Origin: Actinomycetota bacterium
Lineage (GTDB): Bacteria > Actinomycetota > Actinomycetes > S36-B12 > UBA10799
Assembly (NCBI GenBank): GCA_020636995.1
Contig: JACJWU010000004.1
Span: 306,176 to 370,175, forward strand
DNA length: 64,000 bases
Direction of reading: 5' to 3'
The position numbers and the translations under genes are program-made. Numbering within the stretch: position 1 is the first letter of the stretch; every line of letters starts with the position of its first letter. This document shows, piece after piece, positions 16,397 through 24,801 of the stretch. The notes below the pieces were generated by a model that saw only the letters and a list, made by a program, of their open reading frames with translations, had not been told where the DNA came from and did no database searches.

Positions 16397-16887
16397 AGCG
16401 CAATCGCCTCGGCCAGGGCATCGTCATGAAGACTGGAGCGCAGTCCGGAGTCCGGGACAACCTCGACTCGCTCCCCCAAGATGTCGGACAGGCTGCGCTC
16501 GAGCCGCGCGAGATCCAGCAGCGAAGCGCCTGCGGGAGGTGTCACCAGCAGGTCGACGTCGGAGTCCGGCCCGTCGTCGCCTCGCGCCACGCTCCCGAAG
16601 ATTCGTATGCGATCGAATCCTGCCTCTCGGGCGATCCGCAGAATCTCCTGACGCTTCCGGGCCACTGCTCGACCCCTTGCCGAGACTGGCTGGAACCGCA
16701 GTAGCCGTGCGACCTCCGGCTGACTTCTGCCGACACATTCGGCGATCTGTCGCTGACTCAACCCCGCCGCGGACCCTTTGCGCACCGCCTGCACCAGCAC
16801 CGACCGCGACTCCTGGTGCAATTGAGCACTACGACGTGCGGCTCTCCTGAGTTCGCCTCGCAAACGCTCCTCCGCTTCGCTACTCAC
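16393..16887 (-). CDS. HTH-MNT nucleotidyltransferase (HepT/MNT-type system)
   Basis: A 164-residue protein. An HTH domain (QRQIAECVGRSQPEVARLLRF, about 35-60) is followed by a minimal nucleotidyltransferase domain with FGSVARGDDGPDSDVDLLV (GSx10DxD, about 95-113). In HepT/MNT toxin-antitoxin systems the MntA protein AMPylates the HepT RNase. Here the HTH suggests autoregulation. GTG 16887 has TACTAT exactly 6 nt upstream inside an inverted repeat. The HepT partner downstream is broken, so this gene may be a solitary regulator now. Confidence 0.85.
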   Translation of the reverse strand: MSSEAEERLRGELRRAARRSAQLHQESRSVLVQAVRKGSAAGLSQRQIAECVGRSQPEVARLLRFQPVSARGRAVARKRQEILRIAREAGFDRIRIFGSVARGDDGPDSDVDLLVTPPAGASLLDLARLERSLSDILGERVEVVPDSGLRSSLHDDALAEAIAL

Positions 16888-16892
16888 ATGTC

Positions 16893-16908
16893 GATAGTAC
16901 GACCTATC
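16893..16908 (-). promoter_or_regulatory. Promoter and operator of the HTH-MNT gene
   Basis: Inverted repeat GATAG-N6-CTATC, one arm of which lies in the minus-strand -10 hexamer TACTAT (16894-16899). That hexamer is 6 nt from the GTG at 16887. Its position would let the HTH domain of the product shut off its own promoter (inference). Confidence 0.55.
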
Positions 16909-17001
16909 AGGCTGTCCGGCCACTGCCTGCGAACACACCGTCCCCCACGGGTAGCGGTACGGCCGCGATCCGAGTCGCTACGCAACTCGTCGACGCTCAG
17001 G

Positions 17002-19245
17002 TCATACACGCGCGCCGCGCAACCGCAGCGCGTTGGCGATGACGGACACACTGGACAGGCTCATCGCTGCCGCCGCGATCATCGGTGACAGCAGAATCCC
17101 AGTGAAGGGATACAGCACGCCGGCAGCGATCGGGATTCCCAGTGAGTTGTAGAGGAACGCGAACCCGAGGTTCTGCTTCATGTTGCGCACCGTTGCCCTC
17201 GACACACCGAGCGCCGCACTGATCCCTCGAAGGTCGCCCTTGACCAATGTGACCTCGGCGGAGTCGATCGCGATGTCACTTCCTGTGCCCATCGCGATGC
17301 CGATATCCGCCTGCGCCAGCGCGGGTGCATCGTTGATGCCGTCACCGGCCATCGCCACAAGACCGCCCTGCTGTTGCAGTTCCTCCACCAGCGCAAGCTT
17401 GTCATCAGGCTTGACCCCCGCCCGGAACTCGTCGATGCCCAACTCCTGCGCCACCCTCTGCGCGGGCTCCACGGCGTCACCGGTCGCCATCACGATTCGA
17501 AGGCCCTCGCGGTGCAACTGCTCAACGGCGGTGGGGGTGCTGTCCTTGATCTCGTCCTGTAGGGCGACGAGGCCCGCTGCCCGCCCGTCGATCGCGACCC
17601 ATACGGGTGTCTGACCACGCAGCGATGACTCGTCGGTCACGTCGGACACCTCGATGCCCTGATCGTGCATCAACGCGAGGTTCCCGACCACCACGGACCT
17701 GCCCTCGACCGTCGCGAGCACCCCCAGTCCGGGTCGCGCTTCGAACTCGCGCGGATCCACCAGGGTGATGTCCGCCGCCGCATCGGCGATCGCTCTGGCC
17801 AGCGGATGCTCGCTACCCCGGTTGGCGCTCGCAGCGGCCGCGAGCACGTCGTCGGATGTGAAGCCCTCCGCCGCGATCACACGGTTGACGACAGGACGGC
17901 CGATCGTCAACGTCCCCGTCTTGTCGACGATCAGAGTGTCAACCTCGCGCAGTTTCTCCATAGCCGCGGCATCCTTGAACAGAACCCCGTGGCGGGCACC
18001 CAGACCGCTGCCCACCATGACCGACATGGGCGTCGCCAGACCCAGCGCACACGGACAGGCGATGATCAGCACCGACACCGCGGCGACGATCGCGTACGCC
18101 CAACTCGGTTCCGGCCCGACCAGACCCCACACCACGAAGGTGACCATCGCGATGCCGATCACGGCAAGGACGAAGGCGCCCGCGACCCGGTCGGCGAGAC
18201 GCTGCATGGGCGCCTTGGACCGCTGCGCCGAGGCGACCATCTCCACCACCCGCGCCAAGACGGTGTCGGCCCCCACCTGGGATGCACGGACGATGAGACT
18301 TCCAGTGGTGTTCTGCGTACCGCCGATGACGTTGTCGCCGGGTGCCTTCTCCGCCGGCACCGGTTCCCCGGTCAGCATGGATTCGTCGATCGCCGATCGA
18401 CCGGACTCGACAACCCCGTCCACCGGCACCTTCTCGCCGGGACGCACCCGAACCCGGTCACCGACACCGATCACCGCCAGATCCACGTCCTCCTCGGAGC
18501 CGTCGTCCGCTATCCGCCGCGCCGTGGCAGGAGCCAGTTGCAGCAACCCCTTGATGGCGTCACCGGTACTGGCGCGGGCTCTAAGTTCAAGAACCTGACC
18601 GAGCAAGGTGAGGGTGCAGATGATCGCCGCTGCCTCGAAGTAGAGGGGAATCTCACCGTCCTGCTTCAGCGCTGCGGGAAACAGCCCCGGTGCGATGACC
18701 GCCACGACGGAGAACCCATAGGCGCACGCGACTCCGAGGCCGATGAGGGTCCACATGTTGGGGCTGCGGTGCCGCACGGAGGCGACCGCCCACACGAAGA
18801 ACGGGCTGGCCGCCCAGAGCACGACCGGGCTGGCCAGCACCAACTCCGCCCACGGCATGACCTGCATCGGCAACGGCGGGAAGCCGAGCATGGCCAGCGA
18901 CAACACTGCCAGTGACAACGGCACGGACACCCAGAATCGGCGCCGCATGTTCCGGTACTCCTGCAGGTCGGAATCATCATCGACCTGCGGTGTCATGGGC
19001 TCGAGATGCATGCCGCAGATCGGACAGCGGCCCGGACGATCCCTGACTATCTCAGGATGCATCGGGCAGGTGTAGAGCACCCCGGACGGGCCGGATGCGG
19101 CGGGCTCGGGCGCCACGTGGACGTCCTCGCGTGCCTGCGAATCGACCAGGTCCATCCCACACACCTGACACTGACCGCGATGATCGGACACCACCTCGGG
19201 ATGCATGGGACATCGGAATCCCGCTGCTGTTCCGGCGTGCTCCAT
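17002..19245 (-). CDS. copA: Copper-translocating P1B-type ATPase
   Basis: A 747-residue heavy-metal P-type ATPase that pumps Cu(I) (or Ag) out of the cytosol. Instead of ferredoxin-like HMA domains it has two short cysteine-rich metal-binding modules, CPMHPE-C-x2-CGM, at about 11-32 and 59-80. The core is complete: TGE at 292-294, the metal site CPC at 397-399, and the phosphorylation motif DKTGT at 441-445. The late NSLGIPIAAGVLYP helix and a methionine-rich last helix fit Cu(I) pumps. A GAGGCGATC precedes the ATG. It is the last gene of a four-gene copper operon starting at 22209. Confidence 0.92.
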   Translation of the reverse strand: MEHAGTAAGFRCPMHPEVVSDHRGQCQVCGMDLVDSQAREDVHVAPEPAASGPSGVLYTCPMHPEIVRDRPGRCPICGMHLEPMTPQVDDDSDLQEYRNMRRRFWVSVPLSLAVLSLAMLGFPPLPMQVMPWAELVLASPVVLWAASPFFVWAVASVRHRSPNMWTLIGLGVACAYGFSVVAVIAPGLFPAALKQDGEIPLYFEAAAIICTLTLLGQVLELRARASTGDAIKGLLQLAPATARRIADDGSEEDVDLAVIGVGDRVRVRPGEKVPVDGVVESGRSAIDESMLTGEPVPAEKAPGDNVIGGTQNTTGSLIVRASQVGADTVLARVVEMVASAQRSKAPMQRLADRVAGAFVLAVIGIAMVTFVVWGLVGPEPSWAYAIVAAVSVLIIACPCALGLATPMSVMVGSGLGARHGVLFKDAAAMEKLREVDTLIVDKTGTLTIGRPVVNRVIAAEGFTSDDVLAAAASANRGSEHPLARAIADAAADITLVDPREFEARPGLGVLATVEGRSVVVGNLALMHDQGIEVSDVTDESSLRGQTPVWVAIDGRAAGLVALQDEIKDSTPTAVEQLHREGLRIVMATGDAVEPAQRVAQELGIDEFRAGVKPDDKLALVEELQQQGGLVAMAGDGINDAPALAQADIGIAMGTGSDIAIDSAEVTLVKGDLRGISAALGVSRATVRNMKQNLGFAFLYNSLGIPIAAGVLYPFTGILLSPMIAAAAMSLSSVSVIANALRLRGARV

Positions 19246-19260
19246 GATCGCCTCCTCGCC

Positions 19261-20130
19261 TCAGTGCACGGGGATCCCGGTCACGCGCGCGGTGAAGCTT
19301 TCACCACGATCCTCACTGACCCAGACCGTGCCTTCACTGAGCACCGCCAGGACATCACCTTGGGCGGCGAAGGCCTCCGGCACTCCCACTCCAGTACCCA
19401 GTTCGGTCCACGTCATGCCAGCATCGTCGGACCCATGGATCGTTCCGTTCGTCGCGACGCCGTACAACCGGTCCTGGGTCCAGTTGACCAGCGCGATCTT
19501 CTTGTCGCCCAGACGCTGCCAGGACCGCCCACCGTCATCACTGCCGATCGGACCCTGGGAGGTGGTGCCGATCACCCGCTTGGCACTGTTCGGGTCCATC
19601 GCGATATCGAAGGGAGCCGGACCGAGTGTCTGCCATGTCTTTCCGTGATCCTCCGAGCGCCAGAGCAGACCGTCACCGGAGTTCGCCCCCAGTACGACCG
19701 GGCCGGCGCCGACGAGGCGATGGAAATCCGCAGTTCCACCCAAGGACACGCTGCGCCATGTACGCCCCTCGTCGTTGGAGCGCAAGAGTCCGAGATCCGG
19801 CGGGCTCGATGACCCAGGGGCAGGATGCCCGGATGCCAACCACTTCGACGACGCGAAGAACCCCATCACGTCGAAGGGCTCACCGATCCGGTCAAGTTCT
19901 GCGCCCGCGCTGTCCTGGCGCCAGAGACCCTCATGCGTTCCCACCAAGAGTGTCGAATCCGGAAGCAGGGCGAGATTGTGGACGTGTTCGATCCCAGGCG
20001 CCGGAACAGGTGCGACCGGTTCGACCCTCGGTGATGCGCTCGAAGCCTCTGTGGACGGTCGCGGCGCATCGGCCGTGGAGCACCCGGCGATCAGCAGGGA
20101 TGCGGTCACCAGAACCACGAGAAGTCTCAC
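19261..20130 (-). CDS. BNR/photosystem-stability-like lipoprotein
   Basis: A 289-residue exported lipoprotein (RLLVVLVTASLLIAGC) whose mature part is a beta-propeller with repeated BNR/Asp-box motifs: SNDEGRTW, SEDHGKTW, SDDGGRSW, SDDAGMTW and SEDRGESF. HVHNLALLPDSTLLVGTHEGLWR near the N-terminus resembles the F510_1955-type glycosylhydrolase families often found beside copper genes. The GTG start overlaps the DUF305 stop as GTGA, and copA follows 15 bases later. A metal-binding or scaffold role outside the membrane is inference. Confidence 0.85.
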   Translation of the reverse strand: MRLLVVLVTASLLIAGCSTADAPRPSTEASSASPRVEPVAPVPAPGIEHVHNLALLPDSTLLVGTHEGLWRQDSAGAELDRIGEPFDVMGFFASSKWLASGHPAPGSSSPPDLGLLRSNDEGRTWRSVSLGGTADFHRLVGAGPVVLGANSGDGLLWRSEDHGKTWQTLGPAPFDIAMDPNSAKRVIGTTSQGPIGSDDGGRSWQRLGDKKIALVNWTQDRLYGVATNGTIHGSDDAGMTWTELGTGVGVPEAFAAQGDVLAVLSEGTVWVSEDRGESFTARVTGIPVH

Positions 20131-20753
20131 GGCGAATCCTCCGTGAGCAGCTCCTGCATCACCTGGATCTCCTCCCGCTGCGCGGTAACGATGGCGTCCG
20201 CCAAGGCCGCGACCTCCGGGTTGCTGGAGGCCTGGGCCTGTTGCGCCATGGCGATTGCGCCCTGGTGGTGGGCGATCATCATGGTCAGCCACATGTCGTC
20301 GAATTGCTCGCCGCTGGCCTGCTCCAACTGCTGCATCTGCTCGGCGGTCATCATCCCGGCAACCATGACGCCACCCATGTCATGGCCGCTGTGGTCCATG
20401 CCCTGCATCCCATCGGCATCAGTGGCCCCAGGCATCGTGGTCGGCGTCCCCCAGGACTCCAGCCACCCGGTCATCTGCTGGATCTCGGGGCCCTGGGCCG
20501 CCTGGATCTGCTCGGCAAGTCGTTGAACGTCTTCCGAAGCGCTCGAATCGGCGGTCAGGGCCATGTCCGCCATCTCCACTGCCTGCTCGTGGTGGGGGAT
20601 CATCGACTGCGCAAAGGCCACGTCGGTGGCGGATGCAGCGCTGCGCGAAGCGGTCGTCGCGACGGACGATCCGGATTCGCCACTGGAGCAGCCGGCGAGG
20701 ATACCGAGGCCGAGGAGAGCCACGGACATCACGACGAGCGGTCGGTGCTTCAC
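20127..20753 (-). CDS. DUF305 copper-associated lipoprotein
   Basis: A 208-residue lipoprotein (lipobox LGILAGC) carrying the DUF305/ferritin-like helical domain. The two diagnostic blocks are AQSMIPHHEQAVEMADMAL and MMIAHHQGAIAMAQQA, with many His and Met residues (GMDHSGHDMGG) suited to binding Cu(I). DUF305 proteins occur almost always in copper-resistance gene sets. AGGAG lies 7 nt ahead of the GTG start. It stands between the multicopper oxidase and the BNR lipoprotein. Confidence 0.92.
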   Translation of the reverse strand: MKHRPLVVMSVALLGLGILAGCSSGESGSSVATTASRSAASATDVAFAQSMIPHHEQAVEMADMALTADSSASEDVQRLAEQIQAAQGPEIQQMTGWLESWGTPTTMPGATDADGMQGMDHSGHDMGGVMVAGMMTAEQMQQLEQASGEQFDDMWLTMMIAHHQGAIAMAQQAQASSNPEVAALADAIVTAQREEIQVMQELLTEDSP

Positions 20754-20766
20754 AACTTTCTCCTGT

Positions 20767-22209
20767 TCATGTTGAGTAGTCCAAGCGGGTCATCATTCCC
20801 GCCTCCGCGTGGTAGGCGTTGTGGCAGTGCAGCATCCAGGCACCCGGGTTGTCGGCCACAAGATCGACGTCGGCACGCGCCATGGGCGCCAGCAGAAGCG
20901 TGTCCTTGCGTGCCCCGCCGCCCCCCGCCGGACCGACCTGGAACGTATGACCGTGCAGATGAACGGGGTGACTCATCATCGACATGTTCGACAGTCGCAG
21001 CCGCACCTTCTGACCCTCGGACACCATCAGTGGGCGTGCGCGGTCGTGGGTGACCCCGTTGAACATCCAGACATACGGCGCCATCGACCCGGACAGAACC
21101 AGGTCATAGGTCACGTCGGGCGCGGCGGCGGGCAGTTCTACCGCAGGGTCCGACTGCAGTGCCTCGATGCCTACCGGATAGGCCGAGAGACCCTCGGGAC
21201 GCCGCTGACCGGGGGCGGGTCCGTCGACGGTTCGCAACAGCGCCAGCGCCTCGCCCACCTTGCCCAACGGCTCCGCCACCACGGGGAAGACTCCCTCTCC
21301 CACGTCGACCAGGACGTCATAGCGCTCGCCCATCGATATCCGCAGCGAATCCGCCCGAACGGGCTTCACCTGATATCCATCACTATGCGTCACCGTCATC
21401 CGGTGGCCACCCACCGCGAAGGTGAAGATGGTGTCGGCCGCGGCATTGATGATCCGCATCCGCACACGATCACCGGCTTTCACCCGCAGCGAGTCGGGGT
21501 CGCCAGGAGGCCGACCGTTGATCACGAACATCGAGTAGGCGACGTCTCCGCCATCCATGCCCATGCCGCCCATGTGCATGCCGCCCATGTGCCCGGACCC
21601 CTGCTGTTCCCCGGCGGCGACCAGATCGTCGAATATCTGCTGTGGGTCCGGGCCGACTCCTTGTGTCCAGTCGTCGAGCATCAGAACCCACTCGTGGTCG
21701 TATCCACCCCGCTCGCGCGGGTCGTCCACGATGAACGGCGCGTAGAGGCCGGTATCGAGTTGCAGTCCGGTGTGCGGGTGGAACCAGTGCGTGCCGGGGT
21801 CGGGCACCACGAAGTCGTACGAGAAGGTCCCGCCCGGCGCCACCGCCGGCGACGTCACCCCGGGCACCCCGTCCATCGCGTTGGGCACGGCGAGCCCGTG
21901 CCAGTGCACGCTGGTCTCCTCGGGCAGATCATTGCGGAGGGTGATGCGCACCCGGTCCCCGGCAGTCGCCCGGATCCCACCTGCGGCAACCTGCGGCCCG
22001 TAGGCCCATGCGGTGACGGCCCTACCCGCCATGTCGACCTGGGTCTGCCTGGCCGTGAGCGTGATCTCCTGTGACACGGGACCGGTCAGCGGGGAACGTT
22101 GCGAGGATGCGGTGATCCGCGACGACCCGCATGCCGCGAGAGCGGTGGTTGCGCCAGCACCGAGCGCGGCGGCCAAGAACCGTCGTCGCGAAAGGAGACC
22201 ATCAGCCAT
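20767..22209 (-). CDS. Multicopper oxidase, Tat-exported (CueO/CotA-like)
   Basis: A 480-residue three-domain multicopper oxidase. The Tat signal has SRRRFLAAALGAG followed by a lipobox-like ALAAC. All four copper-ligand segments are present: HWHG, HWFHPHTG, HPVHLHGHTF and HCHNAYHAEAGM. A Met/His-rich loop (HMGGMHMGGMGMDGG) resembles the cuprous-oxidase insert of CueO, so the likely job is oxidising Cu(I) to less toxic Cu(II) outside the membrane. It leads the operon with DUF305, BNR and copA. Its divergent neighbours encode a two-component system. Confidence 0.92.
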   Translation of the reverse strand: MADGLLSRRRFLAAALGAGATTALAACGSSRITASSQRSPLTGPVSQEITLTARQTQVDMAGRAVTAWAYGPQVAAGGIRATAGDRVRITLRNDLPEETSVHWHGLAVPNAMDGVPGVTSPAVAPGGTFSYDFVVPDPGTHWFHPHTGLQLDTGLYAPFIVDDPRERGGYDHEWVLMLDDWTQGVGPDPQQIFDDLVAAGEQQGSGHMGGMHMGGMGMDGGDVAYSMFVINGRPPGDPDSLRVKAGDRVRMRIINAAADTIFTFAVGGHRMTVTHSDGYQVKPVRADSLRISMGERYDVLVDVGEGVFPVVAEPLGKVGEALALLRTVDGPAPGQRRPEGLSAYPVGIEALQSDPAVELPAAAPDVTYDLVLSGSMAPYVWMFNGVTHDRARPLMVSEGQKVRLRLSNMSMMSHPVHLHGHTFQVGPAGGGGARKDTLLLAPMARADVDLVADNPGAWMLHCHNAYHAEAGMMTRLDYST

Positions 22210-22249
22210 GCCTCGAGACTCCCAGGGGTCTCTGGAGGTGCCGCTCAGG

Positions 22250-22287
22250 TTCCATGAACTTTCCGTGAAGATCGCGTCTTCATGGAA
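22250..22287. promoter_or_regulatory. Response-regulator-type repeats in the divergent copper promoter
   Basis: TTCCATGAA (22250-22258) is repeated as TTCCGTGAA (22261-22269) at 11-bp spacing, as expected for an OmpR/PhoB-family dimer. An inverted copy TTCATGGAA lies at 22279-22287. The sites sit between the oxidase gene and the SHOCT/response-regulator unit, so control by the adjacent regulator is likely (inference). Confidence 0.55.
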
Positions 22288-22358
22288 ACTTCATCGTTGG
22301 CACAGGTGACACGACACCCGGACCTTCGACGCTGGGTCCAAGGAAGGAGGAGATCTCC

Positions 22359-22613
22359 ATGATGGGCTACTACAACTCCTACGGGTGGAACAGTTGGATG
22401 CTGATCGTCATGCTCGTCTGGCCGCTTCTGCTGGCAGCTGCCATCTGGGCGGTGATCGCGATAACCCGCGATCGGAGGGGCATCTCCAGCGGTGTCGCCG
22501 AGACCCCACTGGACGCACTGCGGCGACGGTTCGCCAATGGTGACATCACGCAACAGGAGTACCTCGAGGCGCGCGGCATCCTGAAGAATGACGTCAGCCG
22601 CGAAACGCAGTGA
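22359..22613 (+). CDS. Small SHOCT-domain membrane protein
   Basis: An 84-residue protein with one transmembrane helix (about 14-35) and a C-terminal SHOCT domain (PLDALRRRFANGDITQQEYLEARGIL). SHOCT tails are found on many oligomerising small membrane proteins. GAAGGAGGAG precedes tandem ATGs at 22359 and 22362. It is the first gene of the divergent copper-responsive unit, 25 bases ahead of the response regulator. Confidence 0.85.
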   Translation: MMGYYNSYGWNSWMLIVMLVWPLLLAAAIWAVIAITRDRRGISSGVAETPLDALRRRFANGDITQQEYLEARGILKNDVSRETQ

Positions 22614-22638
22614 TGCCCGCAAGGGCTGAGGAGGACGG

Positions 22639-23331
22639 GTGCTGGCACAACTTCAGGTACTGGTGGTGGAGGACGAGCCTGAACTCGCCGCCGTCGTCGC
22701 GGCCTACTTGCGCAAAGAGGGTTTCGCCGTCGATGTCGCCGGGACGGGCCCCGAGGCGGTCGAGATGGCCCGCAACCTGCTGCCCGACCTTGTCGCGCTG
22801 GACATCATGCTGCCCGGGTTCGACGGACTTGAGGTCTGTCGGCGGATCCGCGGCTTCAGCGACTGCTATGTGATCATGCTGACCGCCCGGGACGATGAGA
22901 TCGACAAGGTGATCGGACTCTCGGTCGGGGCAGACGACTATCTGGTGAAGCCGTTCTCCCCCCGGGAACTGACAGCACGTATCCGCGCGATGCTGCGTCG
23001 GCCCAGGGGCCTTGGCGACGGGCCCGCCAGCCAGGTCAGGACCTTCGGGCACCTGCGGCTGGACGCAGATGCCCGCAAGGCATGGCTCGACGAATCCGAG
23101 GTCGACCTCACCCGCACCGAGTTCGACCTGCTGGACGCACTCACGGCGGCGCCTCGGCGCGCGTTCAGCCGGCGCCAACTGATCGATGCGGTTTGGGGCG
23201 CGGACTGGTACGGCGACGAGCACATCGTGGACGTGCACGTCGGGCATCTGCGCAAGAAGCTGGAGGACGACGCGGGTTCCCCCACCTACATCCGGACGGT
23301 GCGTGGCATCGGGTACGGGATGGTCACATGA
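22639..23331 (+). CDS. OmpR-family response regulator (copper-linked)
   Basis: A 230-residue two-domain regulator. The receiver domain has the acidic pair ED at 11-12, phosphoacceptor D54 (ALDIMLPG) and the conserved lysine in YLVKPFSPREL. The C-terminal winged helix (LTRTEFDLLDAL to YIRTVRGIGYGM) is of OmpR/PhoB type. GAGGAGG lies ahead of the GTG. Its stop overlaps the kinase start as ATGA, so they form a pair. Position beside the copper operon suggests a CopR/CutR-like role. Confidence 0.93.
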   Translation: MLAQLQVLVVEDEPELAAVVAAYLRKEGFAVDVAGTGPEAVEMARNLLPDLVALDIMLPGFDGLEVCRRIRGFSDCYVIMLTARDDEIDKVIGLSVGADDYLVKPFSPRELTARIRAMLRRPRGLGDGPASQVRTFGHLRLDADARKAWLDESEVDLTRTEFDLLDALTAAPRRAFSRRQLIDAVWGADWYGDEHIVDVHVGHLRKKLEDDAGSPTYIRTVRGIGYGMVT

Positions 23332-24428
23332 AGCGCCCGGTGGGTCTGGCCGGCCGGCTGTTCACTGCCCAGCTGCTGGTCATCGGCATCACGTTCCTGA
23401 CGCTGTTGATCACCGTCGCGCTGATCGCACCGAACCTGTTTCTGCATCATCTGGAGATGACCGGGGAGGACTCCGCCGTGGTGCAGGCACACGCACGAGA
23501 GGCGTTCGAGACTTCGGTCGGACTTGCACTGCTCGCCGCTGCCGCGGTCGCAGTCATCGCAGCCACTGCGCTCTCCTGGTTCCTGGCCCGCCGGGTCAGC
23601 CGGCCCATCACGGCCCTGTCCGCCGCTGCGGAGTCTGTGGCCCACGGGAACTATGACGTGGCGGTGCCCGAGACGGGCCTGGGGGCTGAACTGACAACGC
23701 TCTCCCACGCCTTCCAGAACATGGCTGAGAGCCTGGCCACCACTGACGACGCCCGCACCCAACTACTGTCGGACCTCTCACACGAGATCCGCACGCCGCT
23801 GGCCACCCTTGAGGCGCACATCGATGGCCTGGAGGACGGCATGGTACCGCCGTCACCCGCCACCTTCGAAGTGATGCGCGCCGAGGTCCACCGGTTGCGG
23901 CGACTTGCCAGTGACGTGCGCCTGGCCGCGCTGGCCCAGGAGCACGCCCTGGATCTGCACCTGCAAGTCGTGGCGGTCGCCGAACTCGCAGAAGAGGCGT
24001 GCACGCTGTTCGAGCCGCGCTACCTGGACAAGGGCGTCGACCTTCGCAACACCTGTCGACGTTCCGTGGAGACAGTGCGTGTTGATCCCGACCGCATGCA
24101 GCAGGTACTGGGCAATCTGCTCGACAACGCGCTTCGCCACACCCCGGCCGGAGGCCGCGTGACCCTGGGATGCACGGTCCGCGCGGACCAGATCGAGATC
24201 ACACTCTCGGACACGGGACAGGGACTGGCAGCCGATGACCTGGAACGCATCTTCCAGCGCTTCCAACGATTGGATGAAGCCCGGCGGGCGGAGTCGGCGG
24301 GAAGTGGCCTGGGGCTGACGATCGCGCGGGCTCTCGTACAGGACCAAGGCGGGGATGTGACGGCGTCGAGCGGCGGCGTGGGCGCCGGCACCACCTTCAC
24401 CATCCGACTCCCACGCCACGTGGGGTGA
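23328..24428 (+). CDS. Sensor histidine kinase (copper-linked)
   Basis: A 366-residue membrane kinase. Helices at about 12-36 and 64-86 enclose a very short outer loop of some 25 residues. A HAMP domain (about 88-140) follows, then the HisKA box with H152 (LSDLSHEIRTPLATLE) and the ATPase domain with NLLDNALRHT, DTGQGL and GSGLGLTIA. The tiny sensor loop means that any metal would have to be sensed at or within the membrane. Coupled to the response regulator. Confidence 0.93.
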   Translation: MKRPVGLAGRLFTAQLLVIGITFLTLLITVALIAPNLFLHHLEMTGEDSAVVQAHAREAFETSVGLALLAAAAVAVIAATALSWFLARRVSRPITALSAAAESVAHGNYDVAVPETGLGAELTTLSHAFQNMAESLATTDDARTQLLSDLSHEIRTPLATLEAHIDGLEDGMVPPSPATFEVMRAEVHRLRRLASDVRLAALAQEHALDLHLQVVAVAELAEEACTLFEPRYLDKGVDLRNTCRRSVETVRVDPDRMQQVLGNLLDNALRHTPAGGRVTLGCTVRADQIEITLSDTGQGLAADDLERIFQRFQRLDEARRAESAGSGLGLTIARALVQDQGGDVTASSGGVGAGTTFTIRLPRHVG

Positions 24429-24486
24429 CACCGGCGAGTCGCCAGGACAGACCAGCCACGAATCGTTCCACGATATCGCTTTTCGT

Positions 24487-24492
24487 TATCAT
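24487..24492 (+). promoter_or_regulatory. -10 hexamer of the padR gene (leaderless)
   Basis: TATCAT followed by six bases (CACTGC) and the GTG start at 24499. An imperfect inverted repeat (ACGATATCG and CGTTATCAT, near 24470-24492) overlaps it and could be the PadR operator. Confidence 0.5.
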
Positions 24493-24498
24493 CACTGC

Positions 24499-24801
24499 GT
24501 GCGTGAGTTCTTGCGAGGAGCCGTGCGGCTGCATGTCCTGCACCACGCCAGCGAGGGCGGCGTGCACGGTGCCTGGATGGCGGCCGAATTGGCCCGCCAC
24601 GGGTATGCGATCTCTCCCGGGACCCTGTATCCGACCTTGCATCGCATGCAGGACGAGGGACTGCTGACCTCCGGCCAGATCCTGGTGGACGGCAGGGTGC
24701 GGCGGGTGTACGAGATCACCGACGCGGGCCGGGCGGAACTGGCACATGGCCGACGGATGGTGGCCGAGTTGGCGACGGAGGTACTCCCCGACCATGAGTA
24801 G
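24499..24801 (+). CDS. PadR family transcriptional regulator
   Basis: A 100-residue winged-helix protein. The HTH is in GVHGAWMAAELARHGYAISPGTLYPTLHRMQDEGLLTS, with the PadR-type ISPGTLYPTLHRM signature; the wing is GRVRRVYEIT. It lacks the long C-terminal helix of larger PadR proteins, so it belongs to the short subfamily. Its end overlaps the permease start by 8 bases, implying that it controls the permease. Confidence 0.9.
   Translation: MREFLRGAVRLHVLHHASEGGVHGAWMAAELARHGYAISPGTLYPTLHRMQDEGLLTSGQILVDGRVRRVYEITDAGRAELAHGRRMVAELATEVLPDHE

Noticed and set aside
17665..18915. Plus-strand reading of 416 codons
   Set aside because: Antisense to copA, rich in His/Arg/Gln, no domain.
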